Assembly: GCF_000471905.2 (NCBI RefSeq)
Contig: NW_006499905.1
Coordinates: 1,320,043-1,384,042 of the forward strand
Direction of reading: 5' to 3'
From: Amborella trichopoda
Lineage: Eukaryota > Streptophyta > Magnoliopsida > Amborellales > Amborellaceae
DNA length: 64,000 nucleotides
The notes under the pieces are model-generated. The model ran no database searches and was not told the origin of the DNA. It saw only the letters and a list, made by a program, of their open reading frames with translations. Positions 50,760 to 62,247 of the stretch are shown here, piece after piece (position 1 is the first letter of the stretch; every line of letters starts with the position of its first letter). The translations under genes and the position numbers were made by a program.

Positions 50760-53045
50760 ATGGTGAAATCAGTTATAGTTTTGTTGATAGTCATATCATC
50801 TTTATGGGGATGCTTGGCTGATGAACCTAAACAACAAGTGATTGTGCAAGGGCTTGTTAATTGCATGAATGGATCTGATTTCCGCCCCCTAACAGGTATA
50901 TTTCATATTTGGATGTATTTTTGACAAGATGTTTGCATGTGTTTGTTACCGCTAATAATTTATTATCTCAGTTTTCACATATTTGTTATCACTAATAATT
51001 ACTATCATGTACTTGTTATCAATAATAATTTACTATCTCAATAAAATTAATCATAAGTTTTATCTTTTTCCTTTTGCATCCATAACTATCATGTATTTGT
51101 TATAATTTACTATCTCAATAAAATTAATCATGAATTTTCTCTTTTTCCTTTTCCATCCACCCTTCGATACTTAATAACTAGGGACAACCCTTGGGCTAGT
51201 CCAGTCTAGTCCAGACCAGACCACCATGGCCCAAGGGTAGGGCAAGAGCCAAGGCCACAGGGCCGGTTCTGTTTGGCCTGACTCGAACAACCCAATTTTT
51301 TTTGGATTGTATTTGGCCCCCGCCTGGTCTGTCCAAGCATGCGCCAAGGCCATCAGTTTTGCCAGGCCTGAATAAACCATATTTATTTTATTTTTCTTTT
51401 TTTTTTGGGATTGTATTTGGCCTCAGCGTGGCCCTGGCTAGGCATGGGCCAAGGCCTCTTCGACCTATTTAGGGCCAAGGCTAGCCCGGCCCATTGCTAG
51501 AATGATTCCCTTTGTTTAAGAGAGACTTTTTTAAGTTGGAAAAAGGACCATGATATAGAAAGTGACACTAAAATAGTTTTCAATATTTAGTTTCTCTTTC
51601 TCTAATCTCTAAAATTTGATTTTTGTGATTTTTGTTCTCTTATTCATTTTTTGTATTTCAAGAACTAAAATGGACCCCTCACCACCTTGTATAAACCACA
51701 CCTAATACAGTAACAATCCATACATCGATTACTCAATCACTATCTCTAACTCCTATTATCTCCTGTATTATTCAACTAAAATGTATGTGAAGAACATCGC
51801 AATCTTACTTCTACAAGTAAAGTTACCGCATTGTATAAACAACACCCAAATATGATAATAATTCATATATCGATCATTATCTCTAACTCAAACCATCTCT
51901 TATATTCTATTCTATCTTTAAGAAAGTAGGACTCGCATCTCATCTATTTACCAAAAATTCATATTTCTTACCAAAAACTTCTTATTTCTTATTTTAAATT
52001 GGCATTAATTGTTTAAAAAATATTCATAATTTAGTATATTAAAACTTTTATTGTAAAAATTAAATATGATACAATCAGTATTGATTATAGAAAATCCAGT
52101 GATGTCTATGATTGCATAATATTGTGATAGGAATGTGGTCCTCAAGGACCTGGGATGAGTTGAATGTCATCGATCACTCTGCCAACCATTGCTTATTTGC
52201 TTTGATGGTAGTGACCCTCATGGTCATGGCTATCTATATCCACATTGTCTCTTTCATTGCTTATTTTCTTCAATGGTGGTGACCCTTATGGCCATGGATG
52301 CTCTATAATGTTCTCACTACCATTGCTTGTTGGCCTTAATGGTGATAACCCTCATGACCATGGGTGTTCTACAATCAACATTCTTTCTCTACCATTGCTT
52401 ATTTGCTACATTGGTGATGATCCTCATGACCATAAATGTTCTATAATTAACATGTCCTCTCCATTTGATGAACACTTTATATTTGGTTTGCTATGGTTTT
52501 CACCGGTGATTCTTTGTTTTAATGATGATGATCCTCATGACCGTGTGTCGTATAATAAACATACCCTCTCTCTATGATGAACATCTTATATGCCACATGT
52601 TATGCTTTTTACCCTTGCTTATTTGCTTTAATGATAGCGACCTTCATGAGACATTCTCTGTCTACTGTGATGAACATCTCATATCCTATATGTTATGATT
52701 TCTGTCTTTACTTATTTTCTTTACTGGTGATGACCCTCATGACCATGTCCATCTCATATTCCACATGCTATGGTTTCAGGAGTGAAAGTGAGGCTAGAGT
52801 GTCGTAGTCCATATGGAGACTACAGTAGTGGAGTCATCACCACGGCAGGTACTTACCGTGTCCGACTCAATGGGGCGGAGGGCCCCCATTATCCATTGCG
52901 TTTCTGCTGGGCTCATGTTCCAGACTGCTCGATACCTGTTTTTTGTCCGATCCCATTGAAGGCAAAGTCTAGTTTCACCATGTTTTCCAACACCACAGCC
53001 AGAGCCACACTTCAAGCCAGTCCTCTAATTTTCAGTACCACCTAA
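50760..53045 (+). CDS. Pollen Ole e 1 / extensin-like secreted protein, two exons
   Basis: Exons 50760-50895 and 52780-53045 join in phase 1 (LTG|VKVRLEC) to give 133 aa. Residues 1 to about 20 are a signal peptide (MVKSVIVLLIVISSLWGCLA, then DEP). The mature part has the Ole e 1-like arrangement: VQGLVNC, KVRLECRSPYG, GTYRVRLNG and a C-terminal Cys cluster (FCWAHVPDCSIPVFC). Members are small extracellular, disulphide-bonded proteins of pollen and cell walls; biochemical roles are mostly unknown, so none is claimed here. The start is the only Met before the signal peptide; upstream frame runs into the assembly gap. Five Cys follow the signal peptide (NC, EC, FC, DC, FC). The two-exon structure with the intron before the KVRLEC strand, and an intact frame, suggest a functional gene. 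Confidence 0.8.
51175..51505. mobile_element. GGCC-word short element in the Ole e 1-like intron
   Basis: Words such as GGGCCAAGGC, CCAAGGCCA, GGCCCTGGCTAGGC and TAGCCCGGCCCATTGCTAG recur on both strands in a GC-rich island about 330 bp long within AT-rich intron. Non-coding; the same design as the GGATCC and CCTAGG elements. Confidence 0.5.
52190..52765. repeat. Irregular tandem repeat (about 68-110-bp units, seven copies) in the Ole e 1-like intron
   Basis: The phrase GGTGATGACCCTCATGACCATG and variants occur at about 52213, 52281, 52347, 52419, 52529, 52639 and 52731, alternating with CATTGCTTATTTGCTT. The array ends immediately before the exon 2 acceptor at 52779. Confidence 0.75.
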
Positions 53046-53111
53046 TATGTGCTCCTCAGTCCCACCTCAAATTTTTTGTGCCACAGTTCAAGCTATCTAT
53101 CTTTGATTTTG

Positions 53112-53305
53112 ACTTTAGGTTAAGGATTGGATTCCATTGTTGTAAATGGAGCATATGAGGTTTTAGCTTTAGGTTTAAGGATTGGATTCCATTGTTGTAA
53201 ATGGAGCATATGAGGTTTTAGCTTTAGGTTTAAGGATTGAATTCCATTATTGTAAATGGAGCATATGAGGTTTTAGCTTTAGGTTTAAGGATTGGATTCC
53301 ATTAT
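53112..53305. repeat. 55-bp tandem repeat, about 3.5 copies, just after the Ole e 1-like stop
   Basis: GATTGGATTCCATTGTTGTA starts at 53125, 53180, 53235 and 53290, exactly 55 bp apart, with the linker GAGCATATGAGG and TTTAGCTTTAGG. Only a few substitutions separate the copies. It is probably within the 3' UTR. Confidence 0.9.
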
Positions 53306-53818
53306 AGCACATAGTTGGTAAATTTTGAGGGAGGGTCTCAACACAGCCCCTACCATCATTTTTTTTTTTAGTGTTCCCCTACCTAAATTATTAAATCAAA
53401 TGCTATAGTTGAAAAGCAGCTTGTTTTATTTTATTTATTTATTTATTTTTGACAGTTAGAACTTGTAAATGTTTGATGAGTTCATGCTTTTTCCCATACT
53501 AAACTAAAATCTAATATACTTTAACGAGGAAAAAAAACTGGGAATGATAAATTGATAATAATAGATAACCCCATAATATTGATTAATCGAATTATTAACT
53601 ATAAAGCATTTTATATTGATGAAATCCATCTATAAAAAAGTAATAATCAAATTATTAAAGATAAAAATATTATAATTGTTAAGTGGAATTAACCTTGTGT
53701 TTGAGTAGTTAGTAGTTACGTTAGCATTACTAACTTCTTCAATGATGAAAATTAAAATGCATTTAGGGATTGAGTTTAGACTTGAGTGGTTAGTAGTTGT
53801 TGTTTGCAATTTATGTTA
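53306..53818. other. 3' flank of the Ole e 1-like gene, no gene
   Basis: AT-rich. From about 53530 it is collinear, with divergence, with 40200-40460 (AATATTRATTAATC.., AGCA.TTTATRTTGAT, AACTTCTTCAA). Confidence 0.4.
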
Positions 53819-54063
53819 GGGTGCTCCCACAATGGAGTAATTTATCTTACGCAATAATCCAACAAATTTTAGACACTTTTATACCTTTTTTTTTGTATAT
53901 AGAGCATTTTTTTAATAATGGTATTTTTGGTCATTAAGAAGGGTGTGTGCCTAATGACAAAAAATACCCTTATTAAAAAAATACTCTATTTACAAAACAA
54001 GAGTACATAAGTTTTCAAATTTTGTCGAGTACCATGATAAATTACTCCATATTGTGAGCATCC
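53819..54063. mobile_element. Fold-back MITE flanked by TA, 245 bp
   Basis: The left end GGGTGCTCCCACAATGGAGT and, on the minus strand, the right end GGATGCTCACAATATGGAGT are inverted repeats, and both are followed by AATTTATC. TA flanks each side (53817-53818, 54064-54065), which would fit a Tc1/mariner-type origin. The core is non-coding. Confidence 0.75.
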
Positions 54064-54065
54064 TA

Positions 54066-55433
54066 ATATAACCCTATTTAAAATCTATACAAGAATTGGG
54101 CTTGGGCCTAAGAAATTAGCATTTGATATTAGCATATGCTATATCGTACGTTTGAATCATACGATTAAACTATCCAAAAGTAAATGGGTGCAGTTTGTAC
54201 AAAGCTGAGGCTCTAAACAATTAAAGTAAAGCGCACTTTCAAATAGAGTTGAGAAATATGTTCTGCCATGTAATTCCCTCAACTTGGGACCAAATTAATT
54301 AAATAAAAATAAAATAAATAAATAAAAGAAAACATATGTAATCTACAAGTGCATGAAGAACATGATATCTTTACTTGAATAGGGACAGTTTAAAGTTTAG
54401 ATGGTCAGGTCTAAGCATCTAGGAGTTGACAACCCATTTTCTAGGAAATTCTCATGTGGTCATTCTAATTTGGATCGTAAAATTTTACATTGAAAATTAC
54501 ATTCATGGATGTAGTTCTACCACTTGATGCATATTTTGAGTTATATTATCTAGAGGTTCTCTTTTTTTATTATTATTATTTAATTTCAATTTTACCCCTG
54601 TAAAGTCCTAACTCTCAAAATGCCGAAAACACCATAAAATTGACGTATTTGAGTAGTTAAAAACTTTTGACTCAGGGTTCGAAATTCCGACTTTGAACAA
54701 CCTAAAAAAAAAACGATGTTTTGAGCTGATCAAGAATTGGACTTTCAAGGTGCCTAAACACTTAGTTCTGAGCAATTAGGAAGTTACATATTTTAACCAC
54801 TCAAAATTATTTATATGTTTGGACAGTTTGAAGTTAGACTTTGAATCAAGGGCAAAGTGAGAATAAGAAAAAATAAGACAAAAAAATAGGACCTCAACGT
54901 CTCTGAATAATCTTCTAAAGTGGGTCTTTTACTCAAATTCAATTATTATCATTTCTACCCATGGTTGTCATAATTTTGACTTCAACATTTTGTATTCACT
55001 ACAATAGGGACACTTTAGATGAAAAATGTATGGGACAAGGATGAGTTATTTAAGGGATACAGTTAGGGCATTGGTGGTTATGTGGCAGGTGCCTAGGGTT
55101 AGGGCTCAGGTGGTTAGGGAGGTCGATGTCTCAACATAATGTCTAGTTCTCCTGTTAGCATTATCAAAGGCTTATCAAAGGTTAGGTAGCAGGTGCCTCA
55201 ACATATTATCCCGGGCTCTATTCCCATCGCTAGCATTTAAAAATAATAATAATAAATAATAATGATATGGATGAGGCATTTGATAAATTTTGTCTCTCAA
55301 CTAAGGATTTAGGGGGAGGTATGCTAAAACCCATGTGACCGTGGAAATAGTATAGTCATGAGAGTCATCATAATGAGTTGGACAGTGAGAATGTGGATGT
55401 AGGATGTGCGCCCTAGTGACATGTTTGGTGTGA
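54066..55433. other. Intergenic DNA with a MITE remnant (54186-54261)
   Basis: GGGTGCAGTTTGTACAAAG at 54186 begins a fragment of about 76 bp that matches the left end of copy F and stops abruptly at GTTGAGAAATATG. Later phrases repeat those at 40620-41050 and 43250-43450. No gene. Confidence 0.5.
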
Positions 55434-55438
55434 GTCAC

Positions 55439-58244
55439 TGTCACGACTCCGCCCCCTGACTCCTACCCTTCTAAACCAAAGGGCAACAGGGTCTGGGATT
55501 GCGACCTCCAGTCACGTACGTCACTCAGGTGGGAGTGGCATCGACACATGTTAAGAGGGCGGAATCAAAGCAAACCACAATAAATAAATAAAAACTTGTC
55601 CAACAAGCACTGAAATCTGGATAAATTAAAACTATTAACTTCATTCATATTCAAAAGTCATTTAAATAAAGTTTGAGGCATACAAGCCTAACACTCATCT
55701 CAAAATATTACATCAAACAGAACAACACGTGGCAACGCCACCAGACACCTACAAAGCCAAAAGGAAATCTTGAACCGGTTTGAATTCCAAACGCCTGTTA
55801 TCACCGGTCAGCTGCTCGCCACACGCAGTCGAGTACCAACACTCTACACAGATGCAATAAGCCGAGTGAGCAAATATGCCCAGGAAGTAAATCACTGCTA
55901 TCGCATTCACAACTAATAATATATGCTTAATAACATGCCCATAGTCCATCAGAAATTGCATTTGTCACACAAAGTATGGTCATACATCAGAGTACATATA
56001 ATTGTTGTATAAAAGGGTAAGACTCATTCAACAGAGCATTACTTGTTCTCAATATGGCATCAACCGTTATGCATATCACAGTTCCAATCAGGTGTTTATA
56101 CAGAATACAGAATTCAGATAAGCATAATTAACTTACACCCGAAGTAGAAGCCACATCGATTAGGTTAAGCCAGTTCTGAAACTTGGGACTTCTACCCTCA
56201 TTTAAGAGAGAGGATAATGACAAGTGGAGGTCTCACTTCATAATATCCTTACTCACGCACACATCCTCAGCGAGCTTTGGGACCTTCGATAAGCTGAAGC
56301 CTTACAAGACACGACCCTCTCTTATGCGCTCAGGCGATAGGGTATTACACTTCCATTGGAGGACCCAATGTGTAGTGCCCATGATAATTTAGGGGGCGCG
56401 ACCCTCCCTATTATTTACAGTCACCTCTCGACTCCACTCTAATCATATGGGTCGAGGTACAATATACCCCACTACCAATGGAGGACCCATTGCGTAGCAG
56501 TCAGATATCATTATTTATATAACAGAAATAGAGAGTCTACTATCAATAGATGACCCATTGCATAACAGTCAAATATCAGTATTCATATAACAGAAACAAA
56601 GAGTCTACTACCAATGGAGGACCCATTACGTAGCAGTCAGATATCAGTATTCATATAATAGAAACAGAGAGTCTACTACCAATGGAGGACCCATTGCGTA
56701 GTAGTTAGATTTCAGTATTCATATAACAGAAACAGAGAGTCTATTACAATGGAGGACCCATTGCGTAGCAGTCAGATATCAGTATTCATATAATAGAAAC
56801 AGAGAGTCTACTACCAATGGAGGACCCATTGCGCAGCAGTCAGATATCAGTATTAGAGTGTCTACTACCAATAGATGACTCATCGCGTAGTAGTCAAATA
56901 TCACATATATCAGTTGCACCATGTATAAGCATGCATAACATTTATTCATTCATACTTTACTCTTTTCAAGAGGTCAGGAACATCCAACATTCGTAGGATT
57001 ATAAGCATGCCATTTCGATATCTTATCACCTTGCAAAGGATTTAAGTTATGTTCAAAAGAAACATTGATGCATGACATATGCATAACTCATATACAACTT
57101 AAATTCATTGTTGTTCTTATCAATCATGGATATATACAGAATGAGGCATAGCACCCAAATTATGAGGGGACTTTAACTAAATTCCGATTCCAATTTGCTA
57201 ACTGAGCATTACTTAATTAATTAAGGGTTCAGCATATCGTTCTGAATTTTGCTGAATTTTTCCCATAGTGATATGTGTTCACAATTCAAACCATAGCTTG
57301 CAACTTAGCACGAATTTCGAAATAATTTTAACATGCAACTTTTAGTAGACATTCAAAGCTTTCAAATGACTGTGGTTTCGAGGTAATTGGACTCCATGTG
57401 GTCAGCCAAAAGTCATGGCAATAGAGACCAAAATTCTGAGTTTCTATGAGATCTGTTAATAGTGACATACTGGAGCATTTTTTAGCATAGTTCCTCATTT
57501 ACATAGAATTTGGGCAAGATTAAAATATGAAAATCATAAAACACTTATGTATCTATCAAATGGCTATATTTTTGGGTCATTTGGACCTCAATAGGTCAGG
57601 CAAAGTTTTAACACAGTAGAAGCAATATTCCTTAAAATTATCACACTCTATTAACAGTGGCATATGAGCACAAAATGAAACATATATTCCAAACTATCAA
57701 GAATCTCAACTGGACATAAACATCTCCAAATAGACACATAGACCTTTCAAATAGTGGTAATTTGAGGCCAATTAGACATCATTTGCTTATTCAAAATCTT
57801 ATTTCAAAAGCATATAAGTTCCTTGGAAAATCACAGTACACTCATGGCACATTTCAAAGACCACTCCATAACTTCAAACCCATACAAGATAACAACTTGA
57901 AACCTTTTATATCTTAGGCTAGACTCACACAAATATCATTCCACAAAATTTCAAGATTCACAAGAGTGATAACAGTGTCCAACTTAAATCTCATACTTTC
58001 AATTTCATGCTCTTACAACTTGATGCAAGGGGGTAGTATCCCACTTACACAGCCAACAATGGTGCCCTCCAATCTTTCTGTTATAGTCCTTCAACTCCAA
58101 CAATGGCTGCTCCAAGGTGAGGGAGTGAACTTCCCCAAAACTTGTCTTAGAGAGAGAGATGTGGAGGAGTGAAAGTGAAGGACGTGAGGGAGAGGGAAGG
58201 GCTTAAGTATCCCCGCAAGTGGCAGGTGGCAGCCCAAGTTGACA
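55439..58244 (-). repeat. 3' LTR
   Basis: 55439-57374 aligns with 62248-64000, allowing three extra 68-bp repeat units in this copy. The far end is inferred: TTGACA at 58244 would form a TGTCA...TGACA inverted terminus, but no polypurine tract lies beside it, so the boundary may be wrong by some tens to hundreds of bases. Confidence 0.7.
56465..56905. repeat. 68-bp tandem array in the 3' LTR, seven copies
   Basis: The unit contains CTACTACCAATGGAGGACCC, ATTGCGTAGCAGTCAGATAT and CAGTATTCATATAACAGAAAC. The GACCCATT anchor occurs at 56484, 56552, 56620, 56688, 56755, 56823 and, in a shortened unit, 56877. There are no spacers between units. Confidence 0.92.
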
Positions 58245-59250
58245 GGTGGGACAGATCGGGCTCATACTTTCTCAATAGTGAAATATGGAAGACATCATGA
58301 ATATTAGCCAACTCTGGCGGTAAGGTTAGTCGATCTACCGCGACTCCAATTCTCTCTAATATTTCAAAGGGTCCGTTGAATCGCGAACTTAGCTTCCCTT
58401 TCTTGCCGAACCTCATAATTCCCTTTATTGGTGACACTTTCAAAAAGACCTGATCACCTACTTCAAATTCAAGGTCCCTTCTGTGATTATCGACATAACT
58501 ATTCTACCGACTTTGAGCTGTTTTAAGCCTTTCTAGAGTTAGGGCGATCTTTTCTAATGTTACTTGAACAATTTTCGGCCCTAACAGTCTCCTTTCGTTG
58601 ACTTCTTCCCAACACATTGGTGATCTGTATTTTCTCCCATACAGGGCCTCAAAAGGTGTCATTTCAACATTGTCCTAGAAACTGTTGTTATATACAAATT
58701 CTTTTAAAGGTAAGTGATCATCCCAGTTTCCTTTAAAGTCTGTAACACAGGCCCTCAACATATCTTTTAAGGTCTGAATGGTCCTTTCTGACTGTCTATC
58801 AGTCTGGGGGTGAAAAGCAGTATTAAAAGTAAGTCTTGTCCCTAAAGCTGATAGCAGACTGCTCCAAAACCTTGAAGTAAATCTAGAGTCATTGTCGGAC
58901 ACAATACTAACAGGTACTCTATGCAGCCTTACTACTTCATTGACATACAACTGAGCCAATTTATCTAGGGTATAGGTATTACGAACCGGTAGGAAATGTG
59001 CAGCCTTAGTTAATCGGTCCACAATAACCCAAACACTGCCATGTCTAGTACCTGATCTTGACAAACCGAACACAAAGTCCATAATGATGTGTTCCCACTT
59101 CCATTCAGGCACAGGCAAGGGTTGCAACAGCCTGGTAGGTCTCTGGTGCTCAGTCTTTACTTGCTGATAGGTCAAACATTTAGAAACAAAGTGTGCCACA
59201 TCCCTCATCATGTTATTCCACCAGAAAATTTTTCTTAAATCCTGATACAT
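58147..59250 (-). pseudogene. Retrotransposon integrase, broken
   Basis: 59250-58675 reads as the integrase core: zinc-finger remnant (KCLTYQ, the second Cys of the usual CxxC replaced by Tyr), then the DDE residues in IIMDFV, SDNDSRF and SERTIQ. A TAG at 58675-58677 ends it. The frame resumes to the GPY/F-type module in 58443-58147 after another TAG at 58504-58506. The DDE catalytic residues are still present, but the product would be truncated and the HHCC finger damaged. Confidence 0.9.
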
Positions 59251-59343
59251 TTTTGTGCTTCTTGGGTGTACAGTGTAACGGGAGTGGTGTGCCTCTTATA
59301 AGATGACTCTCTTTATATTTTCATCATTTGGAACGCACACTCG

Positions 59344-60484
59344 TTATTTAAATCTTAATTGATCATCACTGCTGATAGCGAAATTATCCTTTCTTTCATG
59401 CTTCAAGTCTTCCAAAATTTTTATAAGCTGGGGGTCTGTCTTTTGGGATACCCTGATCTGTTGAAAGAGATGAGGCTCCATTCTTATACCCGCAGTTATT
59501 CCTAATTCAGAATTAGAGGGTAGTGTCAAGCACCACTCCACTGCATCTTCTATTAGTTTTATCTGTCGGGCCATCAGATGTGCTACTGATATCAAGGGTT
59601 TCCGGCTTAAAGCGTCGGCTACTACATTTGTCTTGCCTTGTTGGTAATTGATCGTGCAGTCATAATCATTCAGTAGGTAAAGCTCTTCTTTAATTCTTGA
59701 AAACTCTTCATTAATTCTTGAAAACTCTTCTCACAATCATCTTACCATATAAATTTTGCTTCTTTCTGGGTTAGGCGAGTCAGGGGGAGAGCTATCTTTG
59801 AGAAGCCTTCTACAAAATGCCTATGGTATCTCGTCAGACCTAGAAAATTATAGACTTTCGTCACATTCATTGGCTTCCCCATTTTAGTACGGCTTCAATC
59901 TTACAAGGGTCAACCGCGAACCCGTCCTTCGAAACAATGTGCCCAAGGAAGGCCACGCTTGGAAGCCAAAACTCGCTTTTCCCTAACTTGGCATATAACT
60001 TTTCTGTCTTCTAGGTTTGGAGAACCATCCTCAAATGCCGTTCATGCTCTTCTCGATTCCTTGAGTACACCAGGATGTCATCTATAAAGACTACTACAAA
60101 GTCATCCAGGAAGGGTCTAAAAATCTTGTTCATCAAATCCATGAAAATAGCCGGGGCATTAGTTAGTCCAAACGACATCACTAAAAACTTGTAATGGCCA
60201 TAACGAGTCCTGAATGCGGTCTTAGGAACATCTTCTTCCTTGACTTGCAGCTGATGATAACCTAACCGAAGGTCAATCTTGGAAAATACTTAAGCCCCTT
60301 GGAGTTGGTCAAAGAGATCATCAATTATTGGCAAGGGGTACTTATTCTTCACATTGACCTGGTTCAGCTGTCGATAGTCTATACATAACCTCAAAGATCC
60401 ATCTTTCATTTCAACAAACAGGACGGGTGCACCCCAGGGCGACACACTAGGCCGAATGAAACCATTCGCCAGTAATTCTTGCAA
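59344..60484 (-). pseudogene. Retrotransposon reverse transcriptase with RNase H deleted, broken
   Basis: 60484-60290 begins RT ([26 protein letters not shown]) and stops at TAA 60290-60292. The catalytic FIDD motif ([12 protein letters not shown]) is readable near 60060-60090. Another TAG lies at 60011-60013. Near 59690-59750 the RT connection (DDCEKSFQEL) runs after a few codons into the RNase H end (DYDCTINYQQGK, VVADALSRKP), so the RNase H catalytic core is missing. 59595-59344 is the linker to integrase. Confidence 0.88.
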
Positions 60485-61080
60485 CTATTCTTTTAACTCC
60501 TTTAGTTCAGCTGGGGCCATCCTATAAGGGGCTTTAAAGATGGGGGCAGTGTTAGAGACCACATTTATCTGAAATTCTATTTCTCTGACTAGGGGCAGAG
60601 ATGTTAACTCTTCAGGAAACACCTCTGAATATGCTCTCACCACCAGTATTTCTTTTAAGTTAGACCAGCCATCCCGATTTTTCACTACGTAAGCTAGATA
60701 CCCAACACATCTTTTAGTCAATAAATGGGAAGCCCAAATAGCCGAAATAAAATGCAGAGGGGAAACATCCTTGAAGCCAAAAAAGTTCAACTCAGGTTGG
60801 TTAGGGCGTCTAAGGGTTACAATCTTATCACGACAATCTACAGTAGCATGGTGTGTGGATAGCCAGTCCATGCCCAAAATAATATCAAAGTCTTGGATAT
60901 CTAATAATATTACATCTATAGGCAGCACACACCCTTCAAACAAAATCCCACAGTGTTTAAAAATAGTATCAGTTTCTAAAGATTCTCCCATAGGTGTGCA
61001 CACTACCAATATCAAATCAAACAAGGAAGGTCTAGCATTTATGTGGCATGTAAAGTGATGTGCAACAAAAGAGAAGGATC
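60485..61080 (-). pseudogene. Retrotransposon aspartic protease, active site lost
   Basis: The conserved C-terminal half is clear (DFDIILGMDWLSTHHATVDC). At the N-terminal side (about 61050-61060) the frame reads AKILVDPS and then shifts; the usual DSG/DTG catalytic triplet is absent because a few bases are missing there. The frame continues into the start of RT and is closed by TAG at 60485-60487. Confidence 0.85.
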
Positions 61081-61082
61081 AA

Positions 61083-62161
61083 CTAGGATTTTTGCTTCAA
61101 TGCCACAAAAGGAGAGCGTACCTCGAATAACTGAAGTTGATGCCTTAGCTTCTTGCTTGGTAAGAGCAAACATTCGACCTTGAGTCTTTGGTCGGTTCTC
61201 AGGTCCCTGGCTGGGCAATCTCTAATCTGGTGGCCTGGCTTGCCACACCTAAAGCACGCCCTAGTCTTCCTTCGACAATCAGCCACCGAGTGATTATCTT
61301 TCCTGCAATGTGGGCACGTTGAGCACCGGTTCTCCCTTATGTCGCCTCGCAAGGTCCTCTGAATTTTCTTACCCCTTGGATTATCTCTTCCCTTGAACTT
61401 CCTCCTCCGAGGCGATCGAGCATTTATTTCCAAACTAGGCTGGGCCCATCCTACAGTTTCCTCTAATCCGGGACTCTTCACAGTCTCTTTCAATCTTCAT
61501 GACTAAGTTCACCAATGGGTAGAAGGTTTTAAGATTTCCCAATATCACCATCCCCCTTATGTTTGACCTAAGACCCCTCTCAAATTTATTTGCTTTCCGC
61601 GCCGCAGTATTGATGACATGTGGCGCATACCTCGATAGCTCAGTAAACTCGATTGCATATTGTTTCACAGTTAGATTTCCCTATTGCAACTCGATGAATT
61701 CTACTTCTTTTCTTTCCCATATAGAATCAGGAAAGTACTTCTCATTGAAGGCTCCAAGAAAGTTTCCGCAATTTGCTTCTGTCCTTGATTCCTCCTAGGA
61801 TCGCTTCACTAAGCTCCACTAGTGCTCAGCGTCTCCCTCTAGCATAAGGGCCCCCAGTCTGACCTTATGTTCTTTGTACATTGTAATACCTCAAAGATCT
61901 TCTTTATTTGCCTTCGCCATCGATCAGCTTTCTCTACTCCCCCAAACCTCAAGAAGTCGAAGGAGCCGGCCTTCTAAATTTCTCTATCAAGTTGTTGTCA
62001 TTTAGATCAGGGGTGCGGGTAGACGGGGTCGGCATTGTCTCCGTCATCATCTGTGTCATGGCCCCTAAGGTCCTGACAAACTCACCGAGGGCCTCAGTGT
62101 TCTCATTACTATAATTGGTGTTGTTGGCCTGCGTCCTCGGCATCTCCAACCTAAGACACAA
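61083..62161 (-). pseudogene. Retrotransposon gag with two zinc knuckles, frameshifted
   Basis: Pieces in different frames: 62161-61949 N-terminus, 61668-61435 capsid part (QYAIEFTELSRYAP), and 61493-61083 nucleocapsid. The last has two CX2CX4HX4C knuckles at 61316-61215 (CPHCRKDNHSVADC-type and CFRCGKPGHQIRDC). The frameshifts and stops between pieces prevent a full Gag. Confidence 0.88.
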
Positions 62162-62235
62162 GCATTCAGTTACTAATCTACCAAAACTATTATAAAGACA
62201 CTTATAAACTCTCTAAGCTAATAACCCAAACCTGA

Positions 62236-62247
62236 TTGCTCTCATAC
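62236..62247 (-). other. Primer-binding site, degenerate
   Basis: Immediately inside the 5' LTR the minus strand reads GTATGAGAGC, nine of ten matching GTATCAGAGC of the usual initiator-methionine tRNA primer site. Confidence 0.6.

Noticed and set aside
50511..50924. Long open frame that runs through the second assembly gap into the Ole e 1-like exon
   Set aside because: The upstream part is made of N. Only the Met at 50760 begins a sensible signal peptide.
56465..56905. CRISPR-like array because of regular 68-bp spacing
   Set aside because: The units are contiguous with no variable spacers, lie in an LTR, and the genome is eukaryotic.
58147..58240. Possible chromodomain at the end of the integrase frame
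   Set aside because: After RKYEPDLSHL the sequence becomes low-complexity (SPSLSLTSFTF) without the aromatic residues of a chromodomain; it is probably LTR sequence or a deletion junction.
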